Source of the DNA: CAIWHR01 sp963734055
Lineage (GTDB): Bacteria > Pseudomonadota > Gammaproteobacteria > Burkholderiales > Casimicrobiaceae
Assembly: GCA_963734055.1 (NCBI GenBank)
Contig: CAVTFQ010000004.1
Coordinates: forward strand, 1 to 64,000
Direction of reading: 5' to 3'
DNA: 64,000 nt
Position numbers and translations under genes: made by a program. Below are positions 7,810-17,196 of this stretch, piece after piece. The notes beneath the pieces are model-generated. The model was not told the origin of the DNA, ran no database searches, and saw only the letters and a list, made by a program, of their open reading frames with translations. The stretch's first letter is position 1; every line of letters starts with the position of its first letter.

Positions 7810-9492
7810 CTAGGGCAGCAAACCGTAGACGGTCAGCTGGCTCATCGAGCCCACGAAGACCTTGCCGTTGGCGATCAGCGGAACGCTGAACTTCGCCGCG
7901 ACGTCCAGCGTATCGCGCGTGCCGGCCTGATCGCTGTTATATAACTGCACAGCAAGATTGGTGGCATCGTAGGCACGAAGTCCGCCCGCGGCGACCGAGC
8001 CATTGCGCTGCACCGCCCAGAGAATTCCGTTGCTGGCCCCATTGGAGGATGCCGCAATGGCGCCACCCGGGTAGGTGTATACCTCCGACGTCTTCGACGT
8101 GGGTACTACGGGGAGCAATCCGTTGCTCAGTTGGAACGCCATCAGCGTATCGTTCACCGGTCCAAAGTACACCGTCCCATTGAGATAAACGGGCGCGTTG
8201 TAGTTTCCTGGCTCCGGCGTGCCGTTGGGGAAGATGTTCACCAGGGACTGGACAATCTGGTTGTCGTTGCTCGGATTGTAGTGACCCATGTTGTCCCGAT
8301 CGACCACGTGAATCGTCTCGTTCTTGCCCGCACTCAGCGCCAGGTGAGGATGCAGTCCAGGCTGATCGGGGAGCAGCGTCAGCCCACTCGACCCAAGATC
8401 GAAATTCGCTGCTTCGAGGGCCGCCTGATAGCTTGGCGTGAAGTAATCAACCACCGAGCCGGTCGGACCGAGCTTCACGAAGCTGTCCCCAAAGTTGGTT
8501 CCGCTCGCGTTGAACGTGCCGTTGGCGCTGATGTAGTAGACGTTACCCGAAGCATCGCCCGCAAGCCCGGCACCACTTTGCCAGATGCCACCGCCGCTAC
8601 CATTGGGCGTGGCGTTGTGCGCCATGACCCGCTGCAGCGTCGTAGCGTTGTATCCCAGTACCCATCCATGGTACGGCTGCTGGTCGCCGTGAGACCCGAA
8701 CGCCATGTAGACGACGCCGTTGCTCAGCAGCAGCGCCGGGCGCTGGTTCTCGCGCAGGGGATCGAACGCTATCTGTCCGCCTACTGAGCCGGTTCCGGTT
8801 CCCGGAACGCTGGCCTGGATCACGACCGGACCGCCGAACTTTTCGGCACCGGTAGCAATATCGAGAGCGTGCAATCGCTGGACATAGTTCGTCCCGCCCG
8901 ACACTTCCTTCGTCTTGGCCACGACGTAGAGAGTCCTGGTCGATGGATCGATTACCGGCGTGCCCGTAATTCCGATTTCGCCAGCGATATCGCAACATTC
9001 GCCGGTATCGTTTGCCGGAACGGTGGTCACACCAGCCGCGGGATTGATGAAGCTCGTTTTCCACAGCGGCGTCGCGCTCTGTCCATCGGCGTCGAACGCG
9101 TAGACGCTGTCGTGCTCCGTGGCAGCATAGACGACGTTGCGTAGTCCGACGCCAGGAATGTTCACGTTGGCGACATAAAGCGCCGATGCGTGCATCGTGC
9201 CATCCAGCTGCCAGGTAAACAGCTTCCCGAATATTGTCGAATTGACGGTAGCCGGCGAAAGGACAGTCTCGTTGACGTTCGCGCCAGTGCGGAAATTGTC
9301 GTTGTGATGCGTGAATTTTCCAGCGTAGGTCGTGACGTAGACGGTTGCATTTGCCGATTGCGAGAGGTCCGCGCTGGTCGCCGTCACGGTATGCACGCCC
9401 GCGCTGCTCGCCGGCGTGTAGACCCCATCGGCCGTAATCGTTCCCAACGAGACGTTACCACCAACGATTCCGTCTACGGACCAGAGTAACAC
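7810..9492 (-). CDS. C-terminal part of giant secreted protein: Ig-like segment plus beta-propeller repeats
   Basis: This is a 560-residue open frame. The beginning resembles a bacterial Ig-like domain (VDGIVGGNVSLGTITADGVYTPAS), which is seldom an N-terminus. The rest is PQQ/WD-like propeller sequence with repeated TPVIDPSTRTLYVVAKT, NVYYISANGTF and KVFVGSMSQLTVYGL blades. There is no signal peptide at its start. It is in line with the FN3 protein upstream (10730-13987) and is probably the tail of one original gene whose middle has lost its frame. On its own it may not be exported. Confidence 0.6.
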   Translation of the reverse strand: MLLWSVDGIVGGNVSLGTITADGVYTPASSAGVHTVTATSADLSQSANATVYVTTYAGKFTHHNDNFRTGANVNETVLSPATVNSTIFGKLFTWQLDGTMHASALYVANVNIPGVGLRNVVYAATEHDSVYAFDADGQSATPLWKTSFINPAAGVTTVPANDTGECCDIAGEIGITGTPVIDPSTRTLYVVAKTKEVSGGTNYVQRLHALDIATGAEKFGGPVVIQASVPGTGTGSVGGQIAFDPLRENQRPALLLSNGVVYMAFGSHGDQQPYHGWVLGYNATTLQRVMAHNATPNGSGGGIWQSGAGLAGDASGNVYYISANGTFNASGTNFGDSFVKLGPTGSVVDYFTPSYQAALEAANFDLGSSGLTLLPDQPGLHPHLALSAGKNETIHVVDRDNMGHYNPSNDNQIVQSLVNIFPNGTPEPGNYNAPVYLNGTVYFGPVNDTLMAFQLSNGLLPVVPTSKTSEVYTYPGGAIAASSNGASNGILWAVQRNGSVAAGGLRAYDATNLAVQLYNSDQAGTRDTLDVAAKFSVPLIANGKVFVGSMSQLTVYGLLP

Positions 9493-10729
9493 CGATCGGA
9501 TTGCCGCCGGTCACCAGGAACTGCCGGGTTTCTATCGGAGTCAGCGCCGCAATCGAAGGCTGGATCGTGAGCCCGGTATATGCCTCCGCCACGTTGGAGT
9601 ACGCGCTAATATTGCTTCCGCCATCGACCGCTTGCACGCGATACCGAAAGTCGTGTTTGAAATGACGGTCGTATCGCTGAACGTCGTCGTCGACGTACGT
9701 TGCGATAAGGCGAAATTGGCGCAGCCGAGTGCCTTGGCATCGCTCGATACGGTAGTTCGAAATTCCGAGGGTGCTCTGCGCGGCGGTCCAACTCAAGTTG
9801 ACTTGGTTGCCGCTGACCACCGTTGCCGTCAAGATTTGTCGGTGGAATGATCGAGCTGCCGATCGGTGCCATTCATATCGGCCTGGATTTCCGCCTGTGC
9901 AAGGGCGCGGTTGTAGATCCGAACCTCGTCGATTGCCCCCTGGAAGAACTGCCCGTAGATGCTGTCGCCGCCGATCTGCAAGGGATTGGTCGACGTGGCT
10001 ATCCCTCCTGTCTGAGCCTGACTTGATATGAGCAAACCGTTGTAGTACAGGCGCAATGCGGCACCGTCGTACGTTGCGGCAATGTGCGACCACACGTTGG
10101 TCGGAAGGACCGCCGATCCATAGAGAGTTCCGTTCCCGCCGGCGAAGGTGCCGCCAGTCGCGATGACACCTCCATTGTTCGAAGACCCCTCAAGATAGTA
10201 GTTGTCGTTACCTTTGTAGATCACATCGCGCCACGCACCCGAGCGACGTTGACGGGTTGACCCACGCTTCGAGCGTCATGGCCGACGTCAGCCTGAGTGA
10301 TGCAGAGTCGTTGATCGTCACCAAGGCATTCGTGCCGTTGAAAACCAGCGCGCTGCCGTACTTGCCCGCGGTCGGTCCACGCGCCATTCGCCATAACCCG
10401 TGATTGCCATTCCCTGACAGGTCGACGACCGTCGTTCCGGTTCCCTCGTCGAAGGAATATGAAGCCACCAAGCCCAAGCTCGCGGCTGCCGTCGTGGCGC
10501 TCGCCTCGTTGGACGGCGCGCTCACATTCCCTGCACCGTCGAGGGCCTGCAGCAATATAGCGATAGGTAGTACCCGGCAGAAGTCCGTTCGAATCGTTGA
10601 ACGTGGTAGCGGGGCAGCCTGCTGGACGAGATGCACGAAGTTCGGGCAATCCGCCGCCGCGCCGGTCTGCTGGCATCGCGATAGACGGTAGAACGCCACG
10701 CCTACGTTGTCGGTGGACGGCGATCCAAC
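9493..10729 (-). pseudogene. decayed middle of the giant gene: FN3 and LamG remnants
   Basis: Recognisable pieces lie in different frames. There is an FN3 end (GAGNVSAPSNEASATT) leading into a LamG/concanavalin-like domain (ASYSFDEGTGTTVVDLSGNG, MTLEAWVNPS). After another break come SHIAATYDGAALRLYYNG and GAIDEVRIYNRALAQAEI, then an FN3 domain (VNLSWTAAQSTLGISNYRIE) in yet another frame. Several breaks, some within 100 bases of each other around 10700-10790, separate this from the intact part upstream. Their clustering favours real decay over isolated sequencing errors. Confidence 0.6.
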
Positions 10730-13700
10730 TCAGGTTGATCTGACTTGTGCTGATCGCGGTCGCCGATGAGCCCGCTTGGGGCGGTCGGCGGCATCGGTAT
10801 CCGGAGCCAGCGTCGTGGCGCTCGCTACATTCGAGAAGGCGCTCAAATTGCCCGCAGCGTCAGTCGCCAAAACCCGGTAGCTGTAGCTGGTGTTCGCGAT
10901 CAGGCCGCTGTCGGCGAAGGTGGTCCCACTCGGGGTCGCCATTTCCGCAAAGCTGCTGCACCCCGGTCCCTGGCAACGCTCGACCCGGTAGCCAGTCACC
11001 CCGACGTTGTCGGTCGACGCCGTCCAGCTCAGGTCGATTCCACTGCCGCTAATCGCCGTCGCCACCAGCCCCGACGGCGCGGTCGGCGCCGTCGTGTCCG
11101 GCACGCCGCTCGCCGCCTTGAATGCCACCATCTGCATGACCCACGCGCCGGCATAACTTAGCGTTGCGCTCGCGCCATAACTTCCGACCGCGGTCACGAT
11201 CCGGTCTTCCGCGATGTCCCCATTGGGCGTAGTGACCACCCGACTGGTGAACCCCGCGCCGGGCGCGCTCGTGAACGTGGTCACCATGTTGGCGGCAAAC
11301 AGCAGATCGTTTGCGTTGGTGGTGAGCACCGCCGATGTGCTGCTGGTCGCGCTCGACCCCGAGGCCGCTGCCGTCACATCGACGGGGCTGACTGCATCAA
11401 TGCCGCCGTATTCGAGAATACGGACATCGACATATTGGGCCGGAACGTCGAACTGCACCGTGACGACATTGGCGTTGACGGCGGCCGCCACAATGTTCTT
11501 CGCGTAGTAGATCGACTGGCTTAATTGCCCGCTTACTGCCGTCGGCCCGACCGCTCGCGTGTAGACGTTGCCCATCGAGTCGGTGACCGACTTGACTGCC
11601 GCAGTGCTGTCATTCCAGCCCACCGCGACGACGTTAAGATTTCCGGCCGTCTGTGCCGACGTATACGTCACCGATACCGACGACTGCGGCGACGGCGGTA
11701 CCGCGGAGCCACTTTGAATGAACGCGATCGTGCCAACCGATGTTGTTGTCGTCGCGCTCGCCGTGTTCGAGTACCCGCTCAGATTCCCCGCTGCGTCGGT
11801 CGCCCGCACCCGGTAGCTGTAGCTGGTGTTCGCCAGCAGACCACTGTCGGCAAACGTGGTCCCGCCAGGCGTCCCCACCTGCGCAAAGCTGCTGCAGCCT
11901 GCCCCCTGGCAGCGCTCCACCCGGTACCCCGTCACCCCCACGTTGTCCGTCGACGCCGTCCAGCTCAGATTGATCCCGCCGCTGCCCGCCGCCGTCGCCG
12001 TGAGCCCCGTCGGCGCGCTCGGCGGCGTCGAGTCCGCCGCCGTAGTCGCGCTCGCCGTGTTCGAGTACCCGCTCAGATTCCCCGCTGCGTCGGTCGCCCG
12101 CACCCGGTAGCTGTAGCTGGTGTTCGCCAGCAGACCACTGTCGGCAAACGTGGTCCCGCCAGGCGTCCCCACCTGCGCAAAGCTGCTGCAGCCTGCCCCC
12201 TGGCAGCGCTCCACCCGGTACCCCGTCACCCCCACGTTGTCCGTCGACGCCGTCCAGCTCAGATTGATCCCGCCGCTGCCCGCCGCCGTCGCCGTGAGCC
12301 CCGTCGGCGCGCTCGGCGGCGTCGAGTCCGCCGCCGTAGTCGCGCTCGCCGTGTTCGAGTACCCGCTCAGATTCCCCGCTGCGTCGGTCGCCCGCACCCG
12401 GTAGCTGTAGCTGGTGTTCGCCAGCAGACCACTGTCGGCAAACGTGGTCCCGCCAGGCGTCCCCACCTGCGCAAAGCTGCTGCAGCCTGCCCCCTGGCAG
12501 CGCTCCACCCGGTACCCCGTCACCCCCACGTTGTCCGTCGACGCCGTCCAGCTCAGATTGATCCCGCCGCTGCCCGCCGCCGTCGCCGTGAGCCCCGTCG
12601 GCGCGCTCGGCGGCGTCGAGTCCGCCGCCGTAGTCGCGCTCGCCGTGTTCGAGTACCCGCTCAGATTCCCCGCTGCGTCGGTCGCCCGCACCCGGTAGCT
12701 GTAGCTGGTGTTCGCCAGCAGACCACTGTCGGCAAACGTGGTCCCGCCAGGCGTCCCCACCTGCGCAAAGCTGCTGCAGCCTGCCCCCTGGCAGCGCTCC
12801 ACCCGGTACCCCGTCACCCCCACGTTGTCCGTCGACGCCGTCCAGCTCAGATTGATCCCGCCGCTGCCCGCCGCCGTCGCCGTGAGCCCCGTCGGCGCGC
12901 TCGGCGGCGTCGAGTCGGCCGCCGTAGTCGCGCTCGCCGTGTTCGAGTACCCGCTCAGATTCCCCGCTGCGTCGGTCGCCCGCACCCGGTAGCTGTAGCT
13001 GGTGTTCGCCAGCAGACCACTGTCGGCAAACGTGGTCCCGCCAGGCGTCCCCACCTGCGCAAAGCTGCTGCAGCCTGCCCCCTGGCAGCGCTCCACCCGG
13101 TACCCCGTCACCCCCACGTTGTCCGTCGACGCCGTCCAGCTCAGATTGATCCCGCCGCTGCCCGCCGCCGTCGCCGTGAGCCCCGTCGGCGCGCTCGGCG
13201 GCGTCGAGTCCGCCGTGCCACCCGCGGCCTTGAACGCCACCATCTGCATGATCCACGCACCGCCATAACTTAGCTTTGCGCTCGCGCTATAACTTCCGAC
13301 CGCGGTCACTATCTGATCTTCCGCTATGTCCCCGTCCGGTGTCGTGACCACACGACTCGTGAATCCGGCGCCGGGCGCGCTCGTGAACGTGGTCACCATG
13401 TTGGCGGCAAACAGCAGGTCGTTCGCGTTGGTCGTGGTCACCGCCAGCGTGCTGCTGGTCGCGCTGGAGCCCGCCAGCGCCGCCGTGACATCCACCGGAC
13501 TCACGGTATCAATGCCGCTGTATTCGAGAATGCGAATATCGGCGTATTGCGCCGGAACGTTGAATTGCACCGTGACGACGTTGGCGTTGGCCGCCGCCGC
13601 CGCAATGTTCTTCGCGTAATAGATCGACTGGCTCAGTTGTCCGGAACGGATCGTTGGCCCAACCGCGCGGACATAGACGTTTCCGCCGGAGTCGGTAACC

Positions 13701-13987
13701 GAGTTGACCACCGCGGTGCTGTCGTTCCAACCCACCGCAACGACGTTCAGATTTCCGGCGGTCTGTGCCCCCGTGTATGTCACCGATACTGACAACTGCG
13801 GCGATTGCGGCGTCGCAAAATTGCGCTGGATGAACGTGATCGCGGCGCTCGCGTGTCCGGCGATCAGGCTCATCAGACATATTGCCAAGGCGCCAAATCG
13901 CCAGCGCCCAAGTGGGCGGACGAAGGAGCGGGCAGACGTGGTAACGCCGCCAGGAACAGCGGCATCCTGATAGGTATGGTTACTCAC
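10730..13987 (-). CDS. secreted multi-FN3 repeat protein
   Basis: This is a 1085-residue frame. An N-terminal export signal (about residues 28-48, FGALAICLMSLIAGHASA) is followed by a roughly 205-residue beta-rich domain, five fibronectin type III domains of 98 residues, a second copy of the first domain (from TIAFIQSGSAVPPSPQSSVS), and a sixth FN3. Its last 25 or so residues (after ATTLAPDT) are frameshifted nonsense. FN3 arrays are typical of extracellular adhesins and polysaccharide-active enzymes. It lies between a transposase and a sugar flippase and is transcribed away from the flippase. Confidence 0.75.
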   Translation of the reverse strand: MSNHTYQDAAVPGGVTTSARSFVRPLGRWRFGALAICLMSLIAGHASAAITFIQRNFATPQSPQLSVSVTYTGAQTAGNLNVVAVGWNDSTAVVNSVTDSGGNVYVRAVGPTIRSGQLSQSIYYAKNIAAAAANANVVTVQFNVPAQYADIRILEYSGIDTVSPVDVTAALAGSSATSSTLAVTTTNANDLLFAANMVTTFTSAPGAGFTSRVVTTPDGDIAEDQIVTAVGSYSASAKLSYGGAWIMQMVAFKAAGGTADSTPPSAPTGLTATAAGSGGINLSWTASTDNVGVTGYRVERCQGAGCSSFAQVGTPGGTTFADSGLLANTSYSYRVRATDAAGNLSGYSNTASATTAADSTPPSAPTGLTATAAGSGGINLSWTASTDNVGVTGYRVERCQGAGCSSFAQVGTPGGTTFADSGLLANTSYSYRVRATDAAGNLSGYSNTASATTAADSTPPSAPTGLTATAAGSGGINLSWTASTDNVGVTGYRVERCQGAGCSSFAQVGTPGGTTFADSGLLANTSYSYRVRATDAAGNLSGYSNTASATTAADSTPPSAPTGLTATAAGSGGINLSWTASTDNVGVTGYRVERCQGAGCSSFAQVGTPGGTTFADSGLLANTSYSYRVRATDAAGNLSGYSNTASATTAADSTPPSAPTGLTATAAGSGGINLSWTASTDNVGVTGYRVERCQGAGCSSFAQVGTPGGTTFADSGLLANTSYSYRVRATDAAGNLSGYSNTASATTTTSVGTIAFIQSGSAVPPSPQSSVSVTYTSAQTAGNLNVVAVGWNDSTAAVKSVTDSMGNVYTRAVGPTAVSGQLSQSIYYAKNIVAAAVNANVVTVQFDVPAQYVDVRILEYGGIDAVSPVDVTAAASGSSATSSTSAVLTTNANDLLFAANMVTTFTSAPGAGFTSRVVTTPNGDIAEDRIVTAVGSYGASATLSYAGAWVMQMVAFKAASGVPDTTAPTAPSGLVATAISGSGIDLSWTASTDNVGVTGYRVERCQGPGCSSFAEMATPSGTTFADSGLIANTSYSYRVLATDAAGNLSAFSNVASATTLAPDTDAADRPKRAHRRPRSAQVRST
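11746..13215 (-). repeat. five tandem 294-bp repeats, one FN3 domain each
   Basis: The period is 294 bases (98 codons). The copies are nearly identical at the DNA level; the one difference I found is g instead of c at about 12917. Each encodes an FN3 domain starting DSTPPSAPTGLTATAAG and ending YSNTASATTAA. Such identity means recent duplication or gene conversion. Confidence 0.95.
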
Positions 13988-14424
13988 GGCGGCCCCCTAG
14001 AAATCGTCAGATACGACGGCGCCCAATCGGCTCGCAACCCTGTCGGGCTGAATCGTCGTCTGGCGGCGAAAACGTACCCCTATCGCCTCATCTCGCCCAG
14101 ATTCCTTCGCGAATGATGTTGCTCCGGTTTTCGGAGCATTTCAAGCTCTGTGAAACGACGACAAGCAAGCGTGAAGGCGGCGCGGCCTTCATTTGTGGTA
14201 CTCAACATTGGCGGCTTTCCCCTGAGGCGCGCCACACTGGGAGCGAGATCCGCGACCCCTCCCGTCGGAGGCGCCCCGCCGCTTAGGACTCGTTGAGCCC
14301 GTCCTTGAGCGCTCGTTTCTGCCGTGTTACGTTCCACGGTCGACATCAATTGCCAAAAACAGACAACATCGATCTTGCACGTTTAGAAATCCGCAGTCTC
14401 GACAGAGGATCGGCGCGCAGCGCA
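13988..14424. other. divergent intergenic region, no gene
   Basis: This stretch separates the leftward FN3 gene from the rightward flippase. I see only a small hairpin (TGCTCCG/CGGAGCA, about 14111-14129) and no clear promoter. Confidence 0.35.
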
Positions 14425-15906
14425 ATGAAAGATCTGAAAGCAAGGACCCTTCGGGGAGGTTTGGCAAGAGTCGGGTCGCAGACGGCAAACCTCGCCCTTC
14501 GGCTAGGGTCCCTTATAATTCTCGCGCGCCTTCTCGATCCCAAAGACTTCGGGCTCGTAGCCATGGTCGCCGTACTCACGGGAGTCCTGAGTCTGTTTCG
14601 GGATTTCGGACTTTCTACGGCGACGGTTCAGCGGACGAGTGTCACTGAGGAACAACTATCGACGCTCTTTTGGATCAACGTGCTCGTTGGCACGCTATTG
14701 ACCTGCGTGGCATTGGCCAGTGCGACGTTCGTCGCTGACTTCTATGACGAGCCTCGCTTGCGCTGGATTACGTACGCACTCGCTTGCGTTTTTATCTTCA
14801 ATGGCCTCGGAGTGCAGCATTCGGCACTGCTGCAGCGCCAGATGCGCTTCACGACACTCGCCGCGATTGACACGGGGTCCGTGGCCGCGAGCGTGGCCGT
14901 AGGAATCGGGGCCGCCATGTATGGATTGGGGTATTGGGCTCTGGTCGGCATGACGTTGGTCGCCCCGTTGGTCTACAGCATTTCGGTTTGGCTGGCTTCC
15001 TCCTGGATTCCTGGGATGCCACATCGCAAAGTCGGCATCGGTTCGATATTGCGGTTTGGCGGTACCGTCACACTCAATAGTATCGTCGTGTATGTCGCCT
15101 ACAACCTGGAGAAGGTGCTGCTGGGACGATTCTGGGGGGCGGAAGCGCTCGGCATCTACGGAAGGGCCTACCAGCTCGTGAACCTCCCGATCGAGAACCT
15201 GAATACGGCGGTCGGGGAGGTGGCTTTCTCGGCCCTGTCGCGGGTCAAGGATGATGCCACGCGTCTCAAGAATTACTTTCTCAAGGGCTACTCTCTTGTC
15301 GTATCGATAACGCTGCCGATCACGATTGCTTGCATCCTCTTCGCCGACGACCTGATCTTCGTGGTCCTCGGTCCCAAGTGGTCGGAGGCGACTCCGATCT
15401 TTCGCTTGTTGGCTCCGACGATTTTGGTATTTGCCATGATCAACCCAATGTGGTGGCTGTTGGCATCGAAGGGGCTAGTGGGCCGCAGTTTGAAGATCGG
15501 CCTTGTTCTCGCTCCATTGGTGATGGCAAGCTATGTCGTGGGCTTGCCATATGGACCGAAGGGTGTCGCTCTCGCCTATTCGACAATCATGACGCTATGG
15601 GTGATTCCTCATCTCGCATGGTGTACTCATGGAACCGGAGTTTCGCTCGGAGACATTGTCGTGGCGATAGGCCGACCATTGCTTTCGGCAATCGTTGCGG
15701 CAGCAGTGGCTGCGGTCGTGGTTCTGCTCCTTCCCGATTCCTTTTCAGCCGTGGGGAGGCTGCTTCTGGGCGTCACTGTCCTATTGGCTACGTTTGTCGG
15801 GATGCTGTTCTACGCCATGGGACAGAAAGCCTTCTACCTGGATCTGGTCCGTAGCATGACGCACCGGGCCACACAAGAAGATGGCAGCAACGCAGGCGTC
15901 ATATAA
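14425..15906 (+). CDS. lipopolysaccharide/oligosaccharide flippase, WzxC-like
   Basis: The 493-residue protein has about twelve to fourteen hydrophobic segments. Its beginning (TLRGGLARVGSQTANLALRLGSLIILARLLDPKDFGLVAMV) is the signature of the MOP-superfamily polysaccharide exporters of the WzxC/Polysacc_synt_3 type. It should move a lipid-linked repeat unit across the inner membrane. I chose the ATG at 14425; the frame extends to 14293 but the added residues are not membrane-like. It begins a rightward group with the Cys-rich protein, hydrolase and SDR. Confidence 0.85.
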   Translation: MKDLKARTLRGGLARVGSQTANLALRLGSLIILARLLDPKDFGLVAMVAVLTGVLSLFRDFGLSTATVQRTSVTEEQLSTLFWINVLVGTLLTCVALASATFVADFYDEPRLRWITYALACVFIFNGLGVQHSALLQRQMRFTTLAAIDTGSVAASVAVGIGAAMYGLGYWALVGMTLVAPLVYSISVWLASSWIPGMPHRKVGIGSILRFGGTVTLNSIVVYVAYNLEKVLLGRFWGAEALGIYGRAYQLVNLPIENLNTAVGEVAFSALSRVKDDATRLKNYFLKGYSLVVSITLPITIACILFADDLIFVVLGPKWSEATPIFRLLAPTILVFAMINPMWWLLASKGLVGRSLKIGLVLAPLVMASYVVGLPYGPKGVALAYSTIMTLWVIPHLAWCTHGTGVSLGDIVVAIGRPLLSAIVAAAVAAVVVLLLPDSFSAVGRLLLGVTVLLATFVGMLFYAMGQKAFYLDLVRSMTHRATQEDGSNAGVI

Positions 15907-15942
15907 ACCGATCTCCGAGCCGCAGTACAGCGCCCAGATGAC

Positions 15943-17053
15943 GTGCGAACAAACGTGAAGAACGAGCGAAAATTGAGGGTAGGTGAGTGGGTAGAGGTCC
16001 GGAGCAAGGAAGAAATCCTGCGGACGCTCGATGCCAACGCGGAGCTTGACGGGATGCCGTTCATGCCCGAGATGTTTTCCTTTTGCGGAAAGAGATTCCA
16101 GGTCTACAAGCGCGCGCACAAGACCTGCGATACCGTATTTCCGACTCGAGGGCGCTGGGTGCATCGGGCAGTCCATCTCGACACGCGCTGTGACGGTCAG
16201 GCGCATGGTGGCTGCCAAGCCGGGTGCCTGATCTTTTGGAAGGAAGCGTGGCTGAAACGCGACAAACCCAGCTCGACATACAGAGAGCCCGAACCTGCGA
16301 AGGCCCGATCCATCGCTCCAGTTGGCTCGTTGCGGAGCGCTATTGACGAGTCCGATGTCCTAGCTCGCGCCCAGGGATCCGTCGACATGCAGGGCGGGGC
16401 GACCACATACGTCTGCCAAGCGACGCGACTCCCCTACGCAACATCGCGCTTGGATTGGTGGGATATTCGGCAGTACGTCGAAGACTATACGTCGGGAAAT
16501 GTAAGCTTCAAGCACATGCTCACCGGCTTCATTTATTCGATCTATTACAACCTGAGTCAGGCCGGTATCGGATTGGGCCGTCCGATGCGCTGGTTATACG
16601 ATAGGCTCTGTCCGCTATGGCGTGGATCGCCGTTCCCTCGCAAGAGCGGGGTCATTCCGGAGGGGGAGCACTACACCAACGGAGTCCCTCGATCTGCAAC
16701 CTGGCGAGTGCGTACGCGTGAAGCCGCAACAGGAGATTCTTCGGACGCTCAACACCGCAAGCAAGAATCGAGGCATGTACTGGGATGCCGAAATGGTGCC
16801 CTACTGCGGGAAGACCTACAGGGTCCTCAAGCGTGTGACTCGGATCGTCGACGAGAGGACGGGCACCATGCAGGTGATGAAGAGTCCCTGCATCATCCTG
16901 GAATCAGTTGTATGCCGGGCTCGATACAGCGGATGTCGGATGTTTTGCCCAAGGAGCATCTATCCGTATTGGAGAGAGATCTGGCTCGAGAGGGTTGGAT
17001 CTACGGGCCCGGGCGCCGGTCAGTCGGGAGATCCGGGCTCGCATCAGCTCTAG
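15943..17053 (+). CDS. duplicated Cys-rich domain protein of unknown function (one frameshift)
   Basis: Two copies of a roughly 95-residue domain are visible. Copy one (residues 11-107) has VGEWVEVRSKEEILRTLD, FCGKRFQVYKR and CLIFWKEAWLKR. Copy two, in another frame after about 16680, has PGECVRVKPQQEILRTLN, YCGKTYRVLKRV and a similar GCRMFCPRSIYPYWREIWLER. The conserved cysteines suggest metal binding or disulfides. A single extra base near 16680 (in AACGGAGTCC) restores one protein of about 370 residues. Domains like this occur as unnamed proteins near polysaccharide genes. It begins at a GTG 37 bases after the flippase stop. Function unknown. Confidence 0.6.
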
Positions 17054-17196
17054 AGTCGCGGTTGGTGCACTAGCGCCTCTGAACTGCATTCAATCTCAAA
17101 CGAGGCCGAATGGCCAAGGCAAATCTGCCGGTCCTTGTGGGCTCGAATTCACGCGCGTGTACACGACCCAGTAGGGCCTCCGATCGGTCTTAGCGC

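Noticed and set aside
11525..13273. Long plus-strand frame opposite the FN3 repeats
   Set aside because: It is a mirror of the repeat array with no domain of its own; the repeats merely copy a stop-free stretch.
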